Assembly (NCBI GenBank): GCA_022711465.1
Contig: JAKLEZ010000037.1
Location: 1 to 43,336, forward strand
DNA: 43,336 nucleotides
Source of the DNA: Planctomycetota bacterium
GTDB lineage: Bacteria > Planctomycetota > Phycisphaerae > UBA1845 > PWPN01
Direction: 5' to 3'
Notes under the pieces: generated by a model
The model's database searches: none
Told to the model about the DNA's origin: nothing
Seen by the model: the letters and a program-made list of their open reading frames with translations, nothing else
In this document: positions 25,071 to 33,500 of the stretch, piece after piece
Layout: every line of letters begins with the position of its first letter
How positions within the stretch are numbered: the first letter of the stretch is position 1
Program-made: the position numbers and the translations under genes

Positions 25071-25687
25071 GTGCGGCCCTCGGGCGGCCGTGCGACGGCG
25101 CCCACAACTGCATCTGCCAGTCCCAGATCGAAGTCGGGCGTGCCCACCGTGACGATTCCCAGATAACCGTCCACGGTGACGATCTCGCCGTCGCGTAGCA
25201 TCTCGATGACGCCGGCCACCCCGTTGACGCAAGGGATACCGAGTTCGCGGGCGATGATGGCTCCATGAATCAGCATCCCCCCGCGTTGCTCAACAACCGC
25301 GCAGGCGAGCGGAACGAGGTGGGTCATCATGGGTTGGATGGCGTCGCAGACCAGGACTTCGCCCGCCTGAAACTGCCCCAGACCCTCGGCCGTGCGAACC
25401 CGCCGCACCCGGCCGGTCTGCAGACCCGGGGCAGCCGGCTGGCCGACGAGCTGGCGAGGTGTTTCCGCGGATGGGGACGCTTTTGCCGAGACCGTGGTCT
25501 GTCGTGATTCCGCTGCGGCCAGCCCGGCCAGTTCGAGGATACCGTGCAGAGTAAGTTCGGGCCGATCGGAAAGGCGCTCCGCGCCGCATGCGACGTCGAT
25601 GTGTTCCGCAAACAGCGCTGCCAGGCGGGCCGCCTTCCCGCCGACCAGCGGCTCGTCCCCATTCGTCACCTCGGCCAGGGGAATCAC
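25067..25687 (-). CDS. shortened PEP-synthase/PPDK-like protein (first and mobile domains joined)
   Basis: From GTG 25687 (GTGA overlap with the upstream gene) the protein has 206 residues. It keeps an ATP-grasp N-terminus (IPLAEVTNGDEPLVGGKAAR) and then jumps to a PEP-utilising phosphohistidine domain (residues about 95-195: APGLQTGRVRRV, MMTHLVPLACAVVEQRGGML, IHGAIIARELGIPC). The phosphorylatable His lies in GGMLIHGA. About 550-600 central residues of a PpsA/PPDK enzyme are missing, but the joint is in frame, so a small protein may still be made. Whether it has a function is unknown. An in-frame GTG at 25708 is an alternative start. Confidence 0.7.
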   Translation of the reverse strand: MIPLAEVTNGDEPLVGGKAARLAALFAEHIDVACGAERLSDRPELTLHGILELAGLAAAESRQTTVSAKASPSAETPRQLVGQPAAPGLQTGRVRRVRTAEGLGQFQAGEVLVCDAIQPMMTHLVPLACAVVEQRGGMLIHGAIIARELGIPCVNGVAGVIEMLRDGEIVTVDGYLGIVTVGTPDFDLGLADAVVGAVARPPEGRT

Positions 25688-26202
25688 GAATCGCTGCCCG
25701 GCACCCACTGGCGGACCTCCTGGAAACGGCAGACGTGAGAGTACCGGACGACATCGACGCGGATCAGGGCTGAGGATTCTGCCTTGACGAACGGCGCAAG
25801 ATGCGGATGGCGGGCGGTCAGCAGGCCGGCCCAACGGTCGAACTCCGTTCCCGGTGCGACGACCTGCGCGTGTCCGGTGGCCGTCACAGCTTCAATCCGC
25901 ATCATGTCTTCGGACGAACCCGAACGGCTGTCGATCAGGAGCGCTACGTGCTCGCACTCAGTGAGAAGACGGTATTTCCGCGTCGTCACCGGGGTCGAGA
26001 AGATAAGCGTCTTGAGATCCTCGCTGGCCGCAAAGGCCACCAGCGAGCCATACGGTTGCGACTGGCTCTGCGTGCAAAGGACAGCGTAGGGCTGTTCGAC
26101 GAGCAGCCCGCGAATTCGCTCCCGAATCGGGCGCTCCTGGTCCCGGAGGTCCCGCGGTCCCAAAGCATCTGGCGAACTCGAAATATCATCAGCCACGGTC
26201 AT
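25684..26202 (-). CDS. pyridoxamine-5'-phosphate-oxidase-family flavin split-barrel protein
   Basis: This 172-residue protein starts at an ATG with a perfect AGGAGG (26209-26214 on the complement). The split-barrel domain spans about 28-165: RIRGLLVEQPYAVLCTQSQ, PYGSLVAFAASEDLKTLIF, then TRKYRLLTECEHVALLIDSR. Such proteins bind FMN, F420 or heme and act as oxidoreductases. The exact cofactor is not seen. Its stop overlaps the PEP-utilising gene, and it leads the chain of four overlapping genes down to GIY-YIG. Confidence 0.85.
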   Translation of the reverse strand: MTVADDISSSPDALGPRDLRDQERPIRERIRGLLVEQPYAVLCTQSQSQPYGSLVAFAASEDLKTLIFSTPVTTRKYRLLTECEHVALLIDSRSGSSEDMMRIEAVTATGHAQVVAPGTEFDRWAGLLTARHPHLAPFVKAESSALIRVDVVRYSHVCRFQEVRQWVPGSDS

Positions 26203-26345
26203 CTCGTTCCTCCTGGTCAGTCGCCAGGTCGCCGGCCGGGAACGGCACGGTTCAGCTTTCTACTTCAAGCTGGCTGGGGCGTCGGAATCGTCATTCCGGC
26301 CGGTTCCCCAGCGAGCGGCCCCATAGCGTATCTGCCCGGAAACGG

Positions 26346-26687
26346 TCATGCCAGCTCAGCAGCAGAATGGCCGTAGTCGCAAGCGGCGGCGTTGGTGTTG
26401 AACATGAAGAAGCTTGCGCCCGCGTCGGCGAACTGCCTGAAATACTGCTCCTTCGGCGCGTAAGTCTCGAACCCGGGAACCAGCAGCGGCTTGCCGTCCA
26501 GCACGAACGTGGGCACGCCGCCGATCCGTCTGACCTGCGCGACCGGACCCGGGACAGAAACAGCCGTCAACGTCGCTGGCCCGGATGTCGCCTTCCGGGA
26601 GCAGGCGATCGCCGCCGCCAAAGCGGTGAGGAACTCCCGCCGGCTGAGACGACATGGATGTATTGTGCTCTGCGGACGGCTTGGCAT
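26346..26687 (-). pseudogene. Tat-exported glycosidase-like protein, N-terminus only
   Basis: From ATG 26687 this is 113 residues. It has a twin-arginine signal (CRLSRREFLTALAAAIACSR) and a cleaved stretch, then the start of a beta-galactosidase-like TIM barrel (IGGVPTFVLDGKPLLVPGFE, then YFRQFADAGASFFMFNTNA). The last natural segment is CDYGHS, then AAELA and TGA. A full member would be several hundred residues, so the gene is cut. It starts seven bases after the glycosidase-like gene's stop. Confidence 0.65.
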
Positions 26688-26694
26688 GAGATGT

Positions 26695-28911
26695 TCAATA
26701 CTCAATCACCAGGATTTCATGAATGTCATTGACCGTTGCGACCACAACCTCATCCTGACGCTTGATATTGGTTGTGGGGTTCCAGGCGCGTACCTGCCTG
26801 AGCGGACGGCGGACCCGTATGCTTGCGCGGTAGAGCGGCGCGTCCTCGATCATGCTCGCCAGCACATAGGGCCGGTCCTTGGCCGGCGTGCAGGCTGGCG
26901 GCGAGAGGTAGCCCAGCAGGTGGACGCGCAGGGTGCGACCCGCGGCGTCTTCCGTGACCACGGCCTCGACGTGGGTCGGCGCCGTCACTTCGACGACGGG
27001 CGCAGGATTCAGCAGACGGACGGCGTGGCCCAGCAGCTTGCGGGCCTCGACGATGTGATGCTCGCTTGCGGTGGCGAAGTCCGGCGAGCAGGCGAACGTG
27101 ACAACCCGGCCTTTCCCGAAGCGGTTGACCAGTACGGCCGGGCCGACCGGCGCGTCGGCGCTCATCGGCCATTCGGTACCTTCCTTGCCCTGCTTCTGCC
27201 GGACGGTTCTGTGCGGGCGCATCAATTCGCCGACGGCGGCGGCCGTTGTCGGCTTGTAGATCAGCGCCGGTCCCTTCACCAGCAAGGGCCAGCCGGCGGG
27301 AATCCCGCCCCGAAGGCGTCCAGCGTCTTCGTCGCCGCCTGCGGGCAAGCGAACGTGGTTGTCGAGCGAATCGAGCTTGCCAACCGGCGTCGCGCCGATC
27401 AGGTCGGCGAAGCTGGATTCCTTGAGCGGTCGGCCGAAGCGATCCAGCGAGCCGGTCAATCCGGTAATGAGCAGGTTGCCGCCGTCCTCCAGGTAGCGGC
27501 GGAACAGATCCGCCTCCACCAGTGAGACGATCCCTGTGTTGGCCAGGCAGACCACGGGGAACCGCCGCAGGCGTTCAACTGTGGCGTTCTCGTCGAGGAT
27601 CACACCGCAAGGAATGTGCTCATACGTCAGCGCCTTGTGCATGCCGTTGAACGATTGCTGATAATCCGCCGGTTTCTCGCGTCCGTACCAGTCGCGGGTC
27701 CGGCTGGAATAATAGATGCCGACCTCCTGCACGGGCTTTTGGCCGAAATGGCCGCGCTTGGCGAGGGCCTCCTCGAATGCCGCCCCGATCCGCTCGTAGG
27801 CGACCGGATCGAGCCACCCGTCGTAGCCGGTCTTGTCCACCATCGTAACCCGCGCGCCGTGAGCCAGGAGCGTCAGCAGCTCCCAGCGGATGTCGTTCAG
27901 CGGGCGGGTGGTCTGGTCGTGGTACATGCGCACGCCGCGCTGCATGGCGACCTGAAAGATCGCCCCCGGCTTCGTCGCCGCCAGGAACTCGGCGCTGAGG
28001 CCGACGCCCAGTGCGCTGAAGCCCCAGACGCCGGTCTCGCCCGTTACGAAGTCTCCGATATGCGCGTGCTGGACTGGACGCTGGCCCGTCTCCCAGGAGA
28101 ACGGGGGCGATCCGTGGTAATTGAAGTCCACCGTGGCTGAGGGGTTGACCGACCGGACGTACTCGCGAAGGCGCTTCTCGAACCCGGCACTGCTGTCGTA
28201 CCGCAGCTCAAGCATCCGGTCCCAGTCCTCATCCCACGAAACACCTTTGGGCATCGGCCGGCCGTATTCCTTCTCGAACAGCCGGCGACAGTTGTCGCAC
28301 CAGCAGCCGTATGGCGGGCCGAAACCCTGATCCACCATGTCGAGGTGGAATCCGTCGATTCCGTAGCCGAGCATCTCGGCCAGCATCTTCTCGACGTACG
28401 CGGCGTAGGGCGAGTTGAAACATACACGGGGGTGCATCCGCTTTCCCTCGGCGTCGAGCATCGTCCAATCGGGGTGCTCGCGAAGCGTCTGCGTGGGGTA
28501 CTGCAGGACGCAGTAGGCGATCACCGGCAGGCGGCGTTGTCGCGCTTCCTCGATCGTCTCGCGGAGCACGTCGCGCGAGCCCAGGCCAGGGCACTTCGGC
28601 TGCACCCTGGAATCGTAGTACGCGTACTCGCCGTCGCGAGCCCAGATCACGAGGTATTCCGCATGAGCCGCGGCGGCATTGCGGACGACCTCGCGGCCGT
28701 CGAAGCGGGACGCGTAGCCCACGTCCGACGGATCGCTGCCGGACTGGGCCCCGGTCGGGCCGACCTCCATGCCGACCAGGCACCGCTCGAACCACGCGAT
28801 CCGTGCTTGCCCGGTCCACGGCCCCGTCGCCGACGCGGTCTGCTCGCCAGGGGCGGCACGCAGGCAACCAGAGATCAGCACGACACCGGTCCAGAGTGTG
28901 CGATTCATCAT
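26695..28911 (-). CDS. large glycosidase-like lipoprotein
   Basis: This 738-residue protein starts at ATG 28911. The N-terminal lipoprotein signal is VVLISGCL. A TIM-barrel domain (residues about 30-400) resembles GHL6/alpha-L-fucosidase-type hydrolases (AEYLVIWARDGEYAYYDSRV, GIDGFHLDMVDQGF, GCWCDNCRRLFEKEYG). A beta-galactosidase-trimerisation-like domain follows (DGGNLLITGLTGSLDRFGR, GKGRVVTFACSPDFATASEH), then a C-terminal beta sandwich. The acidic D in FHLDMVD is the likely nucleophile position. It probably degrades a polysaccharide or glycoconjugate at the cell surface. Exact family and substrate are uncertain. Confidence 0.85.
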   Translation of the reverse strand: MMNRTLWTGVVLISGCLRAAPGEQTASATGPWTGQARIAWFERCLVGMEVGPTGAQSGSDPSDVGYASRFDGREVVRNAAAAHAEYLVIWARDGEYAYYDSRVQPKCPGLGSRDVLRETIEEARQRRLPVIAYCVLQYPTQTLREHPDWTMLDAEGKRMHPRVCFNSPYAAYVEKMLAEMLGYGIDGFHLDMVDQGFGPPYGCWCDNCRRLFEKEYGRPMPKGVSWDEDWDRMLELRYDSSAGFEKRLREYVRSVNPSATVDFNYHGSPPFSWETGQRPVQHAHIGDFVTGETGVWGFSALGVGLSAEFLAATKPGAIFQVAMQRGVRMYHDQTTRPLNDIRWELLTLLAHGARVTMVDKTGYDGWLDPVAYERIGAAFEEALAKRGHFGQKPVQEVGIYYSSRTRDWYGREKPADYQQSFNGMHKALTYEHIPCGVILDENATVERLRRFPVVCLANTGIVSLVEADLFRRYLEDGGNLLITGLTGSLDRFGRPLKESSFADLIGATPVGKLDSLDNHVRLPAGGDEDAGRLRGGIPAGWPLLVKGPALIYKPTTAAAVGELMRPHRTVRQKQGKEGTEWPMSADAPVGPAVLVNRFGKGRVVTFACSPDFATASEHHIVEARKLLGHAVRLLNPAPVVEVTAPTHVEAVVTEDAAGRTLRVHLLGYLSPPACTPAKDRPYVLASMIEDAPLYRASIRVRRPLRQVRAWNPTTNIKRQDEVVVATVNDIHEILVIEY

Positions 28912-28930
28912 CCGAAGCTCCGTGGATGGT

Positions 28931-29366
28931 TTACTCCACCAGCCCGACCGCAAACAGGTCGGCATTCTTCAACACAAACCGGATTCGAGTTCCGGAAGGA
29001 TCGCTTTTCGGTACATAGGCCCCGCATGCCCAACGGAGCTCAAATTTGACGGCATCCCCGGTGAACTCGCGGAACTCTTCACAGGTAACCACCTTGCCGG
29101 CTTGAGAGACGATCTCGAACGAGTAGGCGTCACCCGGATGATTCAGGCGGCCGTACCGCTGCGGGTCCGCCTTCTTCAAGGGAGCGATCCGGGGATCGGC
29201 GGGCCCCGGGCCGCCTTCGATCCCGACCTTCTGGGCGGATACCGCGACGTAAGCGTGGCCGCGGCGGATGACCTCTCGATGGACCACGTTCCAGTCGACA
29301 GTCATGTCGAGGCCGCCGGTGACGTTCCGGTACCCAACCACCGCAATCGCCTTCGGGAAGTATACC
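28931..29366 (-). pseudogene. chimeric scrap: alpha/beta-hydrolase piece fused to a sialidase/LamG-like tail
   Basis: The minus-strand frame reads VGYRNVTGGLDMTVDWNVVH, then YVAVSAQKVGIEGG and PQRYGRLNHPGDAYSFEIVS. These are characteristic of the alpha/beta hydrolase domain (Abhydrolase_10, PF20091). From about VVTCEEFREF it switches to FTGDAVKFELRWACGAYVP, then GTRIRFVLKNADLFAVG. This resembles the ending of exported sugar-binding/sialidase-like proteins (RxRFVLkDADLY). No natural start is available, since the frame begins within the response-regulator gene. Two unrelated genes seem to have been joined by deletion. Confidence 0.55.
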
Positions 29367-30509
29367 TCATTCTGCTCTTCGGATCGCAACAACGGTGAGG
29401 TCGTCTGACTGAGGGCAGTCGGCAGCGTGACGACGGACCGCATCGAGAACAGCCGAGGCGGTTCTGTCGGCAGATTGGCCGGCTACTTTGCCGAGGCATT
29501 CGAGAAGCCGTGCTTCCTCGAACATGCTGCTCTCCGCGTTGAAGGCCTCAGTGACTCCGTCCGTATAGAGTACCAGCGTGTCACCTGGCCGGAGCTTCAT
29601 CCTTGTAGTACCGATCTCGACACCCGACACGAGGCCGGACACCATCCCGGTCGTTGTCAGAGTCACGCAGGGTGCGGCACCCGGTCGAACAAGCACCGGT
29701 GGCGGGTGACCGGCATTGGCACACGTCAAAGTGCCGGTTACAGGCTCGACAATCAGGCATAGCAGCGTAACGAACATGTTGCGGGGGTTCTGTACGGCCA
29801 AGGCGTCGTTCACTGCACGCAAGATCTCCCCAGGCTCGCGGTGGTGGCGCACCATCGTCCGGAGCAACGTCGTCGTGACTGCCATGAACAAGGCCGCGGG
29901 AACACCCTTGCCGGAGACGTCGCCGACGGCGACGAGCACGCGGCCGTCGTCGAGGCGCAAGACCTCGTAGAGATCGCCGCCCACCTCGCGAGCCGGCTCC
30001 AGGATGGCACATACTTCCAGGTTCGTGTCCGCCACGCTCGCCGCGATGTTCGAGGGCAGGATACCGAGCTGGATATCACGGGCAATGGCCAGTTCCGCGG
30101 CGATCTTCTCCTTCTCGGCGTCAGAGTAGGCTTTTGCCTTGAGGAGCGAGCGCACGCGGGCCTTCACCTCCAGAATCTCGAAGGGTTTGGTCAGGTAGTC
30201 ATTGCCGCCAACCTCGAAGCCGAGCGTCTTGTTTTTCACCTCCTCGAGGGAGCTGAGAAACATGACCGGAATGTCCTGAGTGGTGGGCATCGCGCGAAGC
30301 CGACGACATACTTCGTAGCCGTCGAGCCCGGGCATGACGATGTCCAGCAGCACGAGGTCGGGCGGGTTTTTCTCGACGCTGCGCAGCGCCGCCTGGCCGT
30401 CGAGGGCCACGCTGAGCTTGTGGTCCTCACGAAGCGCCTGGACCAGCACATCGACGTTGGCCTTGACGTCATCGACGATGAGCACACGACAGTCAGAGAG
30501 GTCCTTCAC
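29367..30509 (-). CDS. response regulator with PP2C (RsbU/SpoIIE-type) phosphatase output
   Basis: This 380-residue protein has a REC domain at residues 7-125 (D13/D14 acidic pair, phospho-acceptor D56 in LVLLDIVMPG, switch region YLTKPFE). A short coiled coil follows, then a PP2C-like Ser/Thr phosphatase (about 165-378: GGDLYEVLRLDDGRVLVAVG, DVSGKGVPAALFMA, LVLYTDGVTEAFN, DDLTVVA). Such proteins dephosphorylate anti-sigma-antagonist partners to switch general stress or other programs. The start overlaps the kinase gene by 17 bp. Phosphotransfer from the Hpt of the adjacent kinase is likely. Confidence 0.93.
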   Translation of the reverse strand: MKDLSDCRVLIVDDVKANVDVLVQALREDHKLSVALDGQAALRSVEKNPPDLVLLDIVMPGLDGYEVCRRLRAMPTTQDIPVMFLSSLEEVKNKTLGFEVGGNDYLTKPFEILEVKARVRSLLKAKAYSDAEKEKIAAELAIARDIQLGILPSNIAASVADTNLEVCAILEPAREVGGDLYEVLRLDDGRVLVAVGDVSGKGVPAALFMAVTTTLLRTMVRHHREPGEILRAVNDALAVQNPRNMFVTLLCLIVEPVTGTLTCANAGHPPPVLVRPGAAPCVTLTTTGMVSGLVSGVEIGTTRMKLRPGDTLVLYTDGVTEAFNAESSMFEEARLLECLGKVAGQSADRTASAVLDAVRRHAADCPQSDDLTVVAIRRAE

Positions 30510-33500
30510 TTCGGGTCTCCACTAGGGGCAGGAGCTGTGCGACGATAGTAGCCGCCGCATCGTATTCGTATCCGTCCGCCAGTTCTCGCACCCGCGCCAG
30601 ATCGCCGGCCATATCCGCCGGCATGCCGAGAGAAGCCAATTGCGTGAGGGCGTCGCTCGAGGCCGACGGGTCGCAGTTGCCTAGCGCCACCGCCAGTTGT
30701 TCCAGAGTCACTCGAAGTCTCACCGGGTCGAACGGCGAAGGCGCCCCTGCCGGACCACTCTCGGGCCGTTCGCGCAGCGAGTCGACGGAGCGAAAGACCG
30801 TATTCGCGCGTTCGTCCACGGCGCGCAGCAGATCCTCCAGGTCACGTCGGCCTTCGCGGCCGGCTTGCTCGAGCGCTTTCGCCGCTGCGCGCAAGTCGTC
30901 TGCACCGAGGTTTCCGGCCGCGCCGGCGATGGCGTGTGCATGTTGAGCGGCGGCGGCCCCGTCACCCGCGAGAACGGCGGCGCGCAATTGCCCCAGGGTG
31001 CCGCTCTGCCCATCGGCGAAGCGGATGAGCATCTTGCGGAGGCTCTCAAAACCCAGGCCCAGGCGAGTGAGCGTGTCCGCCACATTGACGCCTTCGAGGG
31101 CAGGGGGGACATCTTCGGCCGGCGTGGAGACCGGCTGGGGGGGAACGGCTGTCGAGCCGACGTTCGTTGTCATGCGCGGCAGCCACCGCCGCAATGTCGC
31201 CAGCAAGGCCCGCCGATCGATGGGTTTGGTGATGTGGTCGTTCATGCCGACGGCTAGGCACGCGTCGAGGTCCCGTTTCATGGCATTCGCGGTCATCGCG
31301 ATAATCGGGACACGGTGGAAGACGGGATCGGCCCGCAGCACCCGAGTCGCTTCCAGCCCATCCATTTCCGGCATCTGCACGTCCATCAGAATGGCCTCGT
31401 ACCGATCCGGTTGTCGACGCGCCATTTCGACAGCCTCCCGGCCATTGGCAGCCACCTCCAGCTCAATGCCCAATCGGGAGAGCAGTTCGAGGGCCACCAT
31501 CTGGTTCGCCTCGTTGTCCTCGGCGAGCAGCGCCCGCACACCCTCGAATTCGCGTTCCAGCGGCACGTCGGGCGCCCGGCGGACGGCGTGAACCTTAGCA
31601 CCCTCCACCTCAGCGAGCGAGTTGAACAACAATGATGCCGTGATCGGCTTTGAGAGAAACATGTTGACGCCGATATCCGCACAACGGGCTTCCTCTTCCT
31701 TTCCAGCATACGCACTGATCACCACGATAGGCAGCGACCGCGTCTCTGGCCGCCCTCGGATGCGGGCCGCGGCCTCGATGCCGTCCATGCCCGGCAGCAT
31801 CCAATCCATGATCACCAGGCCGAAGGGATTCTCAGCGTCCTTGCGGTTGCGCTGTTCCAGAAGTGTGAGTGCCTCTTCCGCCGTTCCGACAGCCACGACG
31901 GGAATCGACCAGCCGGTTAGCAGCGTCTTCAGCAGCCCGCGGCTGGTTTCGCTGTCATCCACGACCAGGATAGGCCGTTCTCCAATGCCCGGAGGTGGCG
32001 TACGCAACGGTGCATCGCGTGTCTCTTCGCATCCGACGCGAGCGGTAAAGAAGAAAGTGGTGCCGAGTCCAGACTTGCTCTCGACGGTGATGTCGCCGCC
32101 CATCATGCGCGCCAGACGTCGGCTGATGGCTAGCCCCAGGCCGGTCCCGCCATACTTCCGTGTTGTCGAGGTATCAGCCTGGCTGAAGGCTTCGAAGAGC
32201 CGTGCTTGTTGTTCATCGGTCATCCCGATCCCGGTGTCTCGCACGCTGACGAGCAGGTCGACCTTGCCCGGCAGTGCGACATCGCCGGCCGGGAAAGTCG
32301 TCGCGGTCGCGACTTCGACCATGACCTCGCCCTGGTTGGTGAACTTGAAGGCGTTGCTGAGCAGGTTCGTCACAACCTGCCGGAACCGCAGTGCATCGCC
32401 GATGAGATGGTCCGGGACGCTGGCCGGGACATGCACAATGAGTTCCACGTGCTTCTCGATCACTTTCGCGCGGAAGGTCTCGGTGATCTGCTCCAATTCA
32501 TCACGCAGGCTGAATGGCGATTCTTCCAGTTCAAGTCGGTCGGCCTCGATCTTCGAGAAATCGAGAATGTCGTTGATCAGGGCAAGCAGACTCCTGGCCG
32601 ACCCATGCACGACACTGAGGTATTGCCGCTGCCTGGGGGTGAGTTCCGTATCGAGTGTCAGGCCGGTCATGTTGATGACGGCATTCATCGGTGTGCGGAT
32701 CTCATGGCTCATGTTCGCCAGGAACATGGACTTCATCTCGGTGGCCTCTTCCGCCCTCCGCTTGGCAATCCGCAGCTCCTCCTCAAGGTCCTTGCGCTCG
32801 GTAATATCCACGAGCAGTCCGATGAGACCGCCCGGCCGGCCGTCCGCAAGATGGAAACCGTCCACGGAGTACAGAGTCACGTGTGTCTGCCCGTCTGCGT
32901 AGGTGATCGGCAGTTCGTAGCTCAGGCGGCTCGCGTCGCGGATGACCGCAGTATCCTCCGCGTGAAATCGTCGTCGTTCGTCCTCAGGAATGTACTCCAG
33001 GTCGAGCACCGTCTTGCCTCGCAGGCTGTCGCTCAGTATCCCGAAGGCCTTCTCGTAGGCGGTGTTGCAGCCCAGAAAGCGCGCCCCGGCATCCTTGACG
33101 AATATGGGGTAAGGGATGCTGTCCAGCAGCGCCTGCTGGAACATCAGGCGGTCCTGCAAGCCGTCCTCCGCGATTTTACGTTCGGTGAAGTCGTGCAGAA
33201 TCTCGATCGCCCCGGCATACGCGCCGTTTTCGTCATTCAAGATGCGTGCACGGCCTTGCAGGTAAGCGCCCCCGCCGCCCAGCGGCAGGTAGGCCTCACC
33301 GATCAGCACCGGACCATCGCGCTTGATGCTGGCATATTCCTTCTCCAGATCCTCTTGGGATAACTGTACCAGATCGATGAGAATCGGTCTTCGCTTTCCG
33401 TAGAAGGGAAGGGCATATTCGTAATCGCCCTTGCCGAGTATGCTTGCTGCCGGGACACCGGTCAGCGCCTCGGTGGCTTTGTTCCATGCCACCACCCGGC

